The position numbers were made by a program, and so were the translations under genes. Under the pieces are notes generated by a model. The model did not search any database and had not been told where the DNA came from. It was given only the letters and a program-made list of their open reading frames with translations. From positions 1 through 64,000 of the forward strand of contig JBFMFR010000008.1 in the NCBI GenBank assembly GCA_040752025.1: a DNA stretch of 64,000 nucleotides, read 5' to 3'. Source of the stretch: JBFMFR01 sp040752025. Its GTDB lineage: Bacteria; Chloroflexota; Anaerolineae; Anaerolineales; UBA4823. This document shows, one piece after another, positions 23,456 to 31,037 of the stretch (the first letter of the stretch is position 1; every line of letters starts with the position of its first letter).

Positions 23456-25779
23456 AGGTGGGGCTCCAGAAAGGCCACGGATTTCCCGGCTTCATCATCC
23501 ATAACCAGTTCCAGGTGATGATCGGGTCGAAAGTCAGCGATGGAAATCAAGCGTAAACATTTACCAGCCTCAGCAGCATCGGGCAGAAATTGTCCTAGAT
23601 GGTTGGGCATGTTGTAAAAGAATTCGCGGTTGAAGATCACGTCAGGGTCGTCCAGGTAAACGGCAAGCGGGTAGATGTTGGATTCAACCAGGTCTTGAAA
23701 AAAATGCGTGCCGAACGAGGCTTCAGGTGCGGAGCCGATGCCTCCACCGGTTAATTCTACCAGGGCGCTGGTGTGATAGATATCTGCGTATCCGATGTGC
23801 ACGCCCAAATCGGGATTGGTTGTACCCCAACGACCTGGACCTACGCAGATAAAGGTTTTCCCCTGAAGTGCGGCGTTCAAGCGGCCCACACAACGACCAA
23901 TATCCGAACGCTCGGACGGGGTTGGCAAGGCGTAATAGCATTCGGGTACGACAAACATCACATACTGGATGCCACTGATCCGTCCCTGGGGCGCCATGCG
24001 GGTCGTTGAGAAGATGATATCTTCTTCTCGTAGATGTTTCGGTAAACGCGCTTCGCTCTCTTTGAGATGGCTTTGTGGACGGCATTGCAAGAGTGAGATG
24101 AGGACACCGGGTTGCGGGCTGTGAGGGTCCACAATTTGCACCGTAAACTCTGTGTCTACTGGGGCCTGGTAGTTTTTTTCCAGGATTTGCAACATGCGGG
24201 TCATGCGGCTGGCAAAGGGCGTGCGGCGCAGCAGTTCATCGAAGGTAACCACCATTTGATCCTGGCCTCCCTGCCCGAACGCCATTCGCAAGGGTGTAAG
24301 ATAGCCTCCCTGGTCAATTTGAACCAGATACCGAAGCGGTGCGTAGCTGTTCCGCAACACCTGGCCAACGGGCAGGGTCGCCATGCAGTTAGCCTGCAGA
24401 TCGATCAAATCGATGTATTGTTGTGAGTAGCGGCGGATCGCCTTGGTGGATGCTTCGGGGCGCAAGAGAGGATGGCTTAAAGCTACCAGGCGAGGGTAAT
24501 CGTTGCCGACGCGATCCACGGCACGCGTGCCCAGGCCCCACACCAGGCGCATGAAGCCATCATCGCGGCGGATTTGTTGAGACCAGCGATATAAATTGCG
24601 GCTGAAGGCAACTCCGGCGGCATGGGGCATGAAGTAGCGTTCAAATGCTTCGCCTTGCACGGCCTGGATCAAGACGGCCATGCGCTCATCATAATCTTGC
24701 AGCCCCTTGGCCCGGCGATAAAGCAAGGCATCTGGGTTCATGATGCTGGCGTAAATGCGGATGATGGCCTCTGTCAAATCGCGCAGGTTTTCATCTGGTG
24801 TGCCCTGGTTGGGGCAGAAGTGGCTTTCGTATTTACCAGCAAAGGAGGTGCCGAAATTGTCCTCTAACAGGCTGGAAGAGCGCACGATCAGCGGCTGGCT
24901 GCCTACTTTTTCCAGCAAGGTCCGGAATTTCTCAAGGACATCTGGAGGAAACGAGCCTTTTAGAAATTCCTGCTGCAGTTTGGGGTATTCGGCGCGGATT
25001 TGATCTTCGAGCTTATATTTCTGGTCACCCCAGGGCATCAGGCCGTTCAGAGCCATGAAAGTATAGGTTAGATCGGCGCCGATGAAGTAGGATTCGGGCA
25101 GGCGCAGGCTAGACCGAACTTCTTCATCGCCCTCTTCGAGCAGAATTCGGGCAGCCAATAGCATACCAGCGGATTTACCGCCGATCTTGCCATGGCCGAT
25201 CTTGTGGGTGCGAATTTCGTTCAGGTCGGCGATGGTGAACCAATCTTTGGCGATTTTGACGTAGGCGAGTTGGTCGCTGATCAAAGTGCGGATAAGCACC
25301 ACTTTGATTTCTTGTAAACGGGCTTCATGTTGTTTGCGCTGCTCTGGCGGCATTTTTTCGATGGCCATGGCCTGCTCGAAGAGCATATTCTGAGGGGCCA
25401 GTTCGGGGTTGAATGAAACTGGCATATCCTGAGCGCCGCCGCCGCGCTCGGCCAGAGTCCGGCGCACAATTTGCTCGAACAGATCATAAGGCAGGTTGTA
25501 TGCGAAATAAAAGTCGGTCAGGTGATCGCGCACGCGCATCAGGCGCACATCCCAAATGTCGGCGGGTTCTTCTAAAAATGGGTCGTGTAAGCCTTCCAGA
25601 GCCTGGGAGCGGACCGCCTTTTCGCGGGCTTCGGCTTCGAAAACTTGCGGAGCGATGATGCCGCGCTCAAACAACTCATCGCGCATATGCGACCGAATCT
25701 GAGAACTCAGGATTGGGTATTGGGCCAGGGAGAGGTAGATATGGAGCGTGCGGTCTGCTGAGGCTGGTGGAAGGGTCAT
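23452..25779 (-). CDS. PEP/pyruvate-binding-domain protein lacking a phospho-His swivel domain
   Basis: A 775-residue protein. The middle (about 195-560) has the PPDK/PEP-synthase N-terminal ATP-grasp fold: KIGGKSAGMLLAARILL, then QPLIVRSSSLLEDNFGTSFAGKYESHF (in two halves), and QCRPQ near the end of the domain. The phospho-His swivel domain and the PEP/pyruvate TIM barrel of true PPDK or PEP synthase are absent. The C-terminal 200 residues carry GPGRWGTTNPDLGVHIGYAD and GGIGSAPEASFGTHFFQDL, a conserved but uncharacterised extension. The N-terminal 190 residues are helical. It may be an ATP-dependent phosphotransferase of unknown target. Coupled to the deoxynucleoside kinase gene. Confidence 0.85.
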   Translation of the reverse strand: MTLPPASADRTLHIYLSLAQYPILSSQIRSHMRDELFERGIIAPQVFEAEAREKAVRSQALEGLHDPFLEEPADIWDVRLMRVRDHLTDFYFAYNLPYDLFEQIVRRTLAERGGGAQDMPVSFNPELAPQNMLFEQAMAIEKMPPEQRKQHEARLQEIKVVLIRTLISDQLAYVKIAKDWFTIADLNEIRTHKIGHGKIGGKSAGMLLAARILLEEGDEEVRSSLRLPESYFIGADLTYTFMALNGLMPWGDQKYKLEDQIRAEYPKLQQEFLKGSFPPDVLEKFRTLLEKVGSQPLIVRSSSLLEDNFGTSFAGKYESHFCPNQGTPDENLRDLTEAIIRIYASIMNPDALLYRRAKGLQDYDERMAVLIQAVQGEAFERYFMPHAAGVAFSRNLYRWSQQIRRDDGFMRLVWGLGTRAVDRVGNDYPRLVALSHPLLRPEASTKAIRRYSQQYIDLIDLQANCMATLPVGQVLRNSYAPLRYLVQIDQGGYLTPLRMAFGQGGQDQMVVTFDELLRRTPFASRMTRMLQILEKNYQAPVDTEFTVQIVDPHSPQPGVLISLLQCRPQSHLKESEARLPKHLREEDIIFSTTRMAPQGRISGIQYVMFVVPECYYALPTPSERSDIGRCVGRLNAALQGKTFICVGPGRWGTTNPDLGVHIGYADIYHTSALVELTGGGIGSAPEASFGTHFFQDLVESNIYPLAVYLDDPDVIFNREFFYNMPNHLGQFLPDAAEAGKCLRLISIADFRPDHHLELVMDDEAGKSVAFLEPHL

Positions 25780-25811
25780 AACTGATCGAGCGATGCTGTC
25801 AAAAAACAGGT

Positions 25812-25844
25812 GAACACGTCGGCAAGCGGGTTGCCAACGTGTTC
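25812..25844 (-). terminator. Terminator after dnaN
   Basis: The minus-strand transcript forms a long hairpin: GAACACGT pairs with ACGTGTTC (8 bp), then GGCAA pairs with TTGCC around a short loop, with one mismatched pair between the two stems. It is followed by ACCTGTTTTTTGACAG. The T-run makes it a convincing intrinsic terminator, 23 nt after the dnaN stop and before the PEP-binding gene. Confidence 0.8.
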
Positions 25845-25866
25845 GATGGATCAGGCAAGCGGTTTG

Positions 25867-27012
25867 CTAACTTGCCAGGTGCATGGGCATGATCACGTGT
25901 AAAAATTCGCCCTGCCCCTCCTCTGCGCCCACCGGACGAATGACACCCGGGCTGGTGTCTGTGGTAGTTTCCACGGCAACGTTAGGGGTTTTGACAACAT
26001 CCAGGACTTCACGCAGGAAACGGACGTTGAAAGCAATCAACAGCGGCGGCCCTTCGATGCTGGCATCTACCACGTTCTGGTTGAAGCCGGTTTCCTCGGA
26101 TTGTCCAGAGATCTCAACGATGCCGGGTTGCAGGCTGTCTCCGGGAGTTATGTTGATGCGGGCAATATGCGAGCCTTCGCGGGCGAAGATTTCAGCTTGT
26201 TTGCAGGCCTTGAGGAAAGCCGCGGTGGACAGAACCGCGCGTGTTTCACAACGGCGAGGAATGATCTGTTCATAATCGGGAAAATTGCCTTCGATCATTT
26301 GGGAAACGAGTTCAGCATCTTTCATCCGGAAGATGACCTGGCCGCGACCCGGAGGCATAACCATTGTAAGAGTCTGGTCGCCATCACCGGCAATACGGGC
26401 CAGCTCTGTCAGGGCACGCGCGGGAATAACGGCATTGATCGGGCGAGGCGCCGGAGCGCCAATGATCGCTTTGCGAACGGAAAGCCGGAAGCCATCGGCA
26501 GCCGCCATCGTGATCTGGTTGTCCACCACGGTAAGCAAAACGCCAGTCAGGATGGGACGCGCATCGTCCGTTGAGGCCGCAAACGCTACTTGCTGGATCA
26601 TCTCTTTCAGATCAGCCACGTTGACTTGTAAGCCTTGAGAAAAATCTGCCACTGGCATGGGGGGGAATTCTTGCGCATCGATGCACTTCAGGTCGGTGTT
26701 TGAAGCGCCACAACGCAGGTTCAGCGTTTGTGTGCGCACGTTGAGCCCCATTTCAACTTGCTTGTCGGATAGTGTTCCCACCAGGTCGGCGAAAGTGCGC
26801 GCTGGTACGGTGGTAGACCCTTCCTCCTGGATTTTGGCGCCAATCCAACAGGTGATGCCCAGTTCCAGGTTCGTTGCCGAAAGGCGCAAGCGGCCCTCGT
26901 CTGTTGCAACCAGGATATTTGCCAGGACGGGCAATGTGCTGCGCGGCGAGACGGCCCGGGAAACAACGCTCAACCCACGAGTCAGATTTTCTTGCAAGAC
27001 AGTTACTTTCAT
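25867..27012 (-). CDS. dnaN: DNA polymerase III beta subunit (sliding clamp)
   Basis: A 381-residue beta clamp with the three tandem clamp domains of about 120-130 residues each. Typical segments are LSVVSRAVSPRSTLPVLANI, LRLSATNLELGI, FPPMP, FAASTDDARPILTGVL, DGFRLSV, NFPDYEQIIP and the C-terminal HVIMPMHLAS, close to the family end LIMPMRL. It tethers polymerases to DNA and binds clamp-interacting peptides. No dnaA, recF or gyrB lies next to it, and no cluster of DnaA boxes was seen, so this is not an obvious origin. It has its own promoter and terminator. Confidence 0.96.
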   Translation of the reverse strand: MKVTVLQENLTRGLSVVSRAVSPRSTLPVLANILVATDEGRLRLSATNLELGITCWIGAKIQEEGSTTVPARTFADLVGTLSDKQVEMGLNVRTQTLNLRCGASNTDLKCIDAQEFPPMPVADFSQGLQVNVADLKEMIQQVAFAASTDDARPILTGVLLTVVDNQITMAAADGFRLSVRKAIIGAPAPRPINAVIPARALTELARIAGDGDQTLTMVMPPGRGQVIFRMKDAELVSQMIEGNFPDYEQIIPRRCETRAVLSTAAFLKACKQAEIFAREGSHIARINITPGDSLQPGIVEISGQSEETGFNQNVVDASIEGPPLLIAFNVRFLREVLDVVKTPNVAVETTTDTSPGVIRPVGAEEGQGEFLHVIMPMHLAS

Positions 27013-27046
27013 AATCGCAACCCTCTCCTCTGCTAATGTCCTTTAC

Positions 27047-27076
27047 AGTATACAACGAGAAGGCGCTTTTTGCCAG
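27047..27076 (-). promoter_or_regulatory. Sigma-70-type promoter of dnaN
   Basis: On the minus strand CTGGCA (27076-27071) is followed after 18 nt by TATACT (27052-27047), 35 nt before the dnaN ATG. The -35 matches TTGACA at four of six positions and the -10 matches at five of six. Confidence 0.5.
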
Positions 27077-27165
27077 TCGGTTTTACCAATTTCGCTCCAG
27101 ATCATGAACCTGTTCGTGTAAGAGTTTGTAGATTTAATAAGTAACCAATAGTCGCAACAAACACA

Positions 27166-27771
27166 ATGACTGATCAAAGTGACCGAGAGTTAATCTTACA
27201 GTTACAAGACGGCAGCCTGGATGCTTTGGGTTTGCTTTATGATCGCCATCGTTGTATGGTTTATCGAACTGCGCTGGCGATCACGGGTGATAACGAGGTC
27301 GCTAATGATCTATTGCAGGATGTGTTTTTGCGCCTGTATCGCTATGCAGATCACGTTGACCAGGAACGGCCCTTGGAACCGTGGTTATATCGTATGACTG
27401 CCAACCTGGCATATTCCTGGATGAAGCGCAGAGGGCGCGGTAGACGGATACTCGAGGAAATGTATGAGTGGTTCCTGACTGGCTCGGGAATCAGTACGCC
27501 TATGGAATTGGCGGAAGAGCGAGAGGAGTGGGAACAAGTACAGAAAGCATTGGTTGACTTGCCCCTGGCACAGCGTGTTGTCGTTGTTCTATATTATCTC
27601 AATGAATTCTCTTTGCAGGAAATTTCTGAAACATTGGACGTACCTATTGGCACGGTTAAATCTCGTTTGCATTACGGCCGGCGCGCTTTGCAGCAGAGCA
27701 TGAAGGAAGGCCGGAAGTCTGAAGGCAGCAGGATACCGGAACTTCAGTACGAGGGCACAGAGGTGGTGTGA
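27166..27771 (+). CDS. ECF-type RNA polymerase sigma factor
   Basis: A 201-residue sigma-70 factor of the ECF group. Region 2 spans about 20-90 (YDRHRCMVYRTALAITGDNE, DLLQDVFLRLYRY, RPLEPWLYRMTANLAYSWMK). Region 4 spans about 125-180 (LVDLPLAQRVVVVLYYLNEF, SLQEISETLDVPIGTVKSRL, HYGRRAL). A linker of about 35 residues separates them. The C-terminal 25 residues are basic, then acidic. Divergent from dnaN. The next gene begins 1 nt after its stop and is the natural candidate for an anti-sigma factor, although that protein lacks a membrane helix or ZAS motif. Confidence 0.93.
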   Translation: MTDQSDRELILQLQDGSLDALGLLYDRHRCMVYRTALAITGDNEVANDLLQDVFLRLYRYADHVDQERPLEPWLYRMTANLAYSWMKRRGRGRRILEEMYEWFLTGSGISTPMELAEEREEWEQVQKALVDLPLAQRVVVVLYYLNEFSLQEISETLDVPIGTVKSRLHYGRRALQQSMKEGRKSEGSRIPELQYEGTEVV

Positions 27772-27772
27772 C

Positions 27773-28048
27773 GTGGAAGAAGAATTCGATACCTATCTAA
27801 AAAGTTCACTGAAGCAATGGGCTACCCGGCAAGTGCCCCAGGCTGGTGGTCGTTATAAGTTGATGCGACAGATTGCTGTCTCTGAAGTACAGGACGAGAC
27901 CGAAAAAGGAGATGCTTACTATTGGGTGATGCACAGGCTACGATCGCGGCAAAAACCACCGCCATTGTTTGAATGGTGGGATGGTCCCTCGGGAGAGGCG
28001 GCGCTGTGGCCATTGCAATCTACGCCAACCTTCCGCATGTTAGCCTGA
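27773..28048 (+). CDS. Small acidic protein of unknown function, paralogue of the 30548 gene
   Basis: A 91-residue protein starting with GTG, 1 nt after the sigma-factor stop. It begins MEEEFDTYLKSSLKQWATRQ and ends STPTFRMLA. No zinc site, membrane helix or known domain is visible. The gene at 30548 encodes a protein starting MKEEFDIYLRRSLKYWAARQ and ending QATFRLVF; the two are clearly related at both ends. Each lies just before a gene for an oligopeptide-binding lipoprotein. Its place behind a sigma gene suggests an anti-sigma or regulatory role, but the second copy has no sigma gene beside it. Confidence 0.6.
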   Translation: MEEEFDTYLKSSLKQWATRQVPQAGGRYKLMRQIAVSEVQDETEKGDAYYWVMHRLRSRQKPPPLFEWWDGPSGEAALWPLQSTPTFRMLA

Positions 28049-28191
28049 TCATCGACTAATTCTGCCCATAAAAGAGCATCCTGGAAAGAGTTCCTAAAGC
28101 GGTGTGCTGTGGCCGCCCGTGAGCGCATGGTCAATGGATGAATTGGCCAGTGTCAATTGACGCGCATTTTTTGAGTGAAAGGAGGTGATTC

Positions 28192-28251
28192 TTGGAATCT
28201 AATTTGTCTGAGCAAACCGGTTTTTTGGCTACAACTTTGAATAACAACTAG
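28192..28251 (+). CDS. Possible 19-residue leader peptide ORF before the first binding-protein gene
   Basis: A TTG at 28192 follows an almost ideal ribosome-binding site (AAAGGAGGTGATT, 28178-28190), with 6 nt between GGAGG and TTG. The frame encodes MESNLSEQTGFLATTLNNN and stops with TAG. That stop overlaps the AGGAG ribosome-binding site of the binding-protein gene at 28262. Translation of the leader could affect initiation there. TTG start and small size make this uncertain; no similar peptide is encoded at the equivalent site before the second copy. Confidence 0.35.
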   Translation: MESNLSEQTGFLATTLNNN

Positions 28252-28261
28252 GAGAAAGAAG

Positions 28262-30310
28262 ATGCGAACCAAACTATTTGTGATTGCCTCGCTGTTGATC
28301 GTGGCGAGCATGGTGCTGGGCGCCTGTGCGGCTCCGGCGCCCGAGAAAGTCGTCGAGACCGTAACAGTCGAGAAGGTCAAGACCGTCGAGGTCCAAGTGG
28401 GCGGAGAGACCAAGATCGTCACCGCCACGCCCGAGCCGGTCGTGGCCAAGGAATTCAAGTCGCCAGATCCAACCACCTTTGTGGAAGTGGTCTTCGGCGA
28501 CCCTGACACCCTCGACCCGGCCTGGGATTACGAGACAGGCGGCACGGGCGTGCTGCAGAGCACCCACGATACCCTGATCTACTTCAACAAGGACAACCCC
28601 AATGCTTTCATCCCGCAACTGGCGTTGGAAGTCCCCACGTTGGAGAACGGCGGCATTTCGGCGGATGGCAAGACCTACACTTTCAAGATCCGCCAGGGCG
28701 TCAAGTTCCACGATGGCAGTGATATGACCCCCGAAGACGTGGCTTTCACTTTCCAGCGCGGTATGCTGCAGGGCGGCTACGACTCGCCGCAGTGGCTGCT
28801 GACCGAACCCCTGCTGGGTGTAGGTGTGAGTGACGTGAGTGAGCTGGTCGGCGATGGCTCTGCGGCTGGCGATACCGATCTTCTATTGGCTATGGACCCG
28901 GCCGAGTTGATGCGCGTCTGCGAGCTGGTCAAGAGCAAAGTCGTGGCCGACGATGCCAACTGGACGGTGACCTTCAACCTCGAGCAGCCCTGGGCGCCCT
29001 TCCTGCCCACCCTGGCAAACCATGGCTGGGGTGCGATCCAATCCAAGGCCTGGGTTGGCGCCAACGGCGGCTGGGATGGCGACTGCGCCACCTGGCAGAA
29101 CTACTTCAACCCCGGGGCGGAAGCTTTGAACGCTTTGCCGCTGGGCTCGAGCGCCATGGGCACCGGCCCCTACATGCTGGAGCGCTGGGTGCCGAATGAG
29201 GAAATCGTGCTCAAGGCCAATGAGAACTACTGGCGCACCGAGCCAGCCTGGGAAGGCGGCCCGACGGGCGCTCCCGCGATCAAGACGGTCATCATCAAGA
29301 ATGTGACCGAGTTCAGTACCCGCTATGCCATGCTGCAGGCCGGCGATGCGGATTTCATCAATGTCGGTTCTACAGCCGACTGGCCGCAGATGGATGAGAT
29401 CACTTCGCAAATTTGCCAGGTTACGGATGAAGACTGCGAACCGACGGAAAAGCCAGATGCACCTCTGGAACTGATCCGTGGCTATCCGACGGGTGGTCAT
29501 ACCGACATTTTCATGAACTTCGCCATCAACACCGAAGGCGGCAACAACTTCATCGGCAGCGGACAACTGGACGGCAATGGCGTTCCGGCGAACTTCTTCA
29601 GCAACATCCACGTGCGCAAGGCCTTTGCCTACTGCTTCAACTACGACGCCTACCTGGAGCAGGTGCTGTTGGGTGAGGGCTCGCGCCTGACTTCTGCCAT
29701 TTTGCCTGGTATGCCTGGCTACGATGAGACCGCCCCGGTTTACAACTACGATCCAGCCAAGTGCGAAGAGGAAATCAAGCTGGCCGAGTTCGACGGCGCC
29801 AAGGTTTGGGATGCAGGCTTCCGCCTGACCCTGGCCTTCAACACCGGCAACACCCAGCGCCAGACGATTGGCCAGATCTTACAGGCCGAGTTCTCGGCGC
29901 TCAACGAGAACTTCGTGATCGAGGTAACCGGTTTGCCGTGGCCAACTTACCTGCGCAACTTCCGCGCCCAGAAGCTGGCAATCTCGACCAGCGCCTGGAT
30001 CGAGGATATCGATGACCCGCACAACTGGGTGCAGCCCTACATGGTCGGCACTTTTGCCCGCCGGCAGAGCCTGCCCGACGACCTCACCGCACAATTCAAG
30101 GATTACGTCGATCGCGGCGTGGTGGAGATCGACCCGGTCAAGCGCGCCGAGATCTACAAAGAGCTCAACCAGCTTTACTACGAGCAGATCCCGACGATTG
30201 TGATGTTCCTGGTCAACGGCCGCCATTACCAGCAGCGCTGGGTAAATGGGTGGTACAGCAACCGCGTCTATCCTGCGAACAACTATTACTACATTCTGTG
30301 GAAAGATTAG
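28262..30310 (+). CDS. Family 5 solute-binding lipoprotein (oligopeptide/dipeptide ABC transporter), copy 1
   Basis: A 682-residue exported lipoprotein. The signal peptide ends in lipobox VLGAC (Cys near 21). A Val/Glu/Thr-rich linker follows. The family 5 (DppA/OppA) fold is marked by DPDTLDPAWDYE, TYTFKIRQGVKFHDGSDMTPEDVAFTFQR (given in parts), MGTGPYMLERW, the TRYAMLQAGDADFI segment and HVRKAFAYCFNYDAYLEQVL. It is longer than classical DppA (about 535) because of inserts near residues 175-260 and 360-420. It captures peptides or similar ligands outside the cell. A near-identical copy follows at 31038. The ribosome-binding site is GGAGAAAGAAG. Confidence 0.92.
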   Translation: MRTKLFVIASLLIVASMVLGACAAPAPEKVVETVTVEKVKTVEVQVGGETKIVTATPEPVVAKEFKSPDPTTFVEVVFGDPDTLDPAWDYETGGTGVLQSTHDTLIYFNKDNPNAFIPQLALEVPTLENGGISADGKTYTFKIRQGVKFHDGSDMTPEDVAFTFQRGMLQGGYDSPQWLLTEPLLGVGVSDVSELVGDGSAAGDTDLLLAMDPAELMRVCELVKSKVVADDANWTVTFNLEQPWAPFLPTLANHGWGAIQSKAWVGANGGWDGDCATWQNYFNPGAEALNALPLGSSAMGTGPYMLERWVPNEEIVLKANENYWRTEPAWEGGPTGAPAIKTVIIKNVTEFSTRYAMLQAGDADFINVGSTADWPQMDEITSQICQVTDEDCEPTEKPDAPLELIRGYPTGGHTDIFMNFAINTEGGNNFIGSGQLDGNGVPANFFSNIHVRKAFAYCFNYDAYLEQVLLGEGSRLTSAILPGMPGYDETAPVYNYDPAKCEEEIKLAEFDGAKVWDAGFRLTLAFNTGNTQRQTIGQILQAEFSALNENFVIEVTGLPWPTYLRNFRAQKLAISTSAWIEDIDDPHNWVQPYMVGTFARRQSLPDDLTAQFKDYVDRGVVEIDPVKRAEIYKELNQLYYEQIPTIVMFLVNGRHYQQRWVNGWYSNRVYPANNYYYILWKD

Positions 30311-30366
30311 GAGTATAGGAATATAGTAACCGGCGAAACGGTTATTGAAGGATAAGTATCCTGTTT

Positions 30367-30397
30367 GGTACAGGGGCGCGTAGTTCGCCCCTGTACC
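30367..30397. terminator. Strong hairpin after binding-protein copy 1
   Basis: GGTACAGGGGCG and CGCCCCTGTACC form a perfect 12-bp stem with a 7-nt loop, 57 nt after the stop. A smaller hairpin, TAACCG-GCGAAA-CGGTTA (30327-30344), precedes it. Without a T-run it may protect the 3' end of an abundant mRNA or reduce read-through. Confidence 0.6.
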
Positions 30398-30547
30398 ATC
30401 GGGATTGACAGAGTTGAACCAAATTACTTCTCGATGAGTAAATATAGTGAAGCCAAACACACCGAAGCTTTATCAATCAAGTTAAGGAAGAAGAAAATAA
30501 AGAAGAAAATGTCGAAACAAAATTGGCCCATCAACGAATCTGGCGAG

Positions 30548-30814
30548 ATGAAAGAGGAATTTGATATCTACCTGAGGCGCTCTTTGAAGTATTGGGCAGC
30601 CCGGCAGGAACCTCTTGACGATGGGCGGGAATGCTTGATTCAACATATCGAAAGATTTGGATGGCTTGAGGAGATCGGCGGAAGTAATTTCTCTGAATGG
30701 ATAGCCACTATACTCCACCTCAAACGACTGCTTATGCTTGAAGGGCGGGAGCCGCCTATGACCAGGCCCAGGCATCTTCTGATGTTGCAGGCAACGTTTC
30801 GCCTGGTGTTCTGA
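30548..30814 (+). CDS. Small acidic protein of unknown function, second paralogue
   Basis: An 88-residue protein when begun at ATG 30548, which aligns its first residues (MKEEFDIYLRRSLKYWAARQ) with the paralogue at 27773. ATG 30509 is an in-frame alternative with AAGAAGAAA upstream and would add 13 residues. The middle part is diverged; the end again matches (ATFRLVF). No domain is recognised. It lies between the two binding-protein genes, and the unit small-protein plus binding-protein appears to have been duplicated. The surrounding bases are markedly AT-rich compared with the lipoprotein genes. Confidence 0.5.
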   Translation: MKEEFDIYLRRSLKYWAARQEPLDDGRECLIQHIERFGWLEEIGGSNFSEWIATILHLKRLLMLEGREPPMTRPRHLLMLQATFRLVF

Positions 30815-30870
30815 GTCACGTAACGCATACCTGGCAGATCGATAGCATTTGAATAATTAGTTTGGAGTGC

Positions 30871-30981
30871 ATGGCCCCTGATTGGGAGCGCCACGCGTAT
30901 GTATTTGTGTTCTCTATTGACGGAAAAATTTCCGAGATAAAAGAAAATGGATGGAAGGAGGTGGTCTGCAACTTGAAGTAG
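30871..30981 (+). CDS. Possible 36-residue protein before binding-protein copy 2
   Basis: ATG 30871, preceded by GGAG, opens a frame encoding MAPDWERHAYVFVFSIDGK followed by an ISEIKENGWKEVVCNLK tail. The sequence looks like a small beta-beta-alpha fold and not random code. Its 3' part contains the AAGGAGGTGGT element that sits 81 nt before the next ATG. No family is recognised. Confidence 0.35.
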   Translation: MAPDWERHAYVFVFSIDGKISEIKENGWKEVVCNLK

Positions 30982-31037
30982 AAATCTAGAACAATACTCA
31001 TCACAACATAACCCGATCATTTGTATGGAGGAAGAAG

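Noticed and set aside
23452..25779. Calling this protein PEP synthase or pyruvate phosphate dikinase
   Set aside because: It lacks the phospho-His swivel domain and the PEP-binding barrel needed for either reaction.
25867..27165. Replication origin near dnaN
   Set aside because: No dnaA, recF or gyrB neighbours and no cluster of DnaA boxes was seen; dnaN appears to stand alone.
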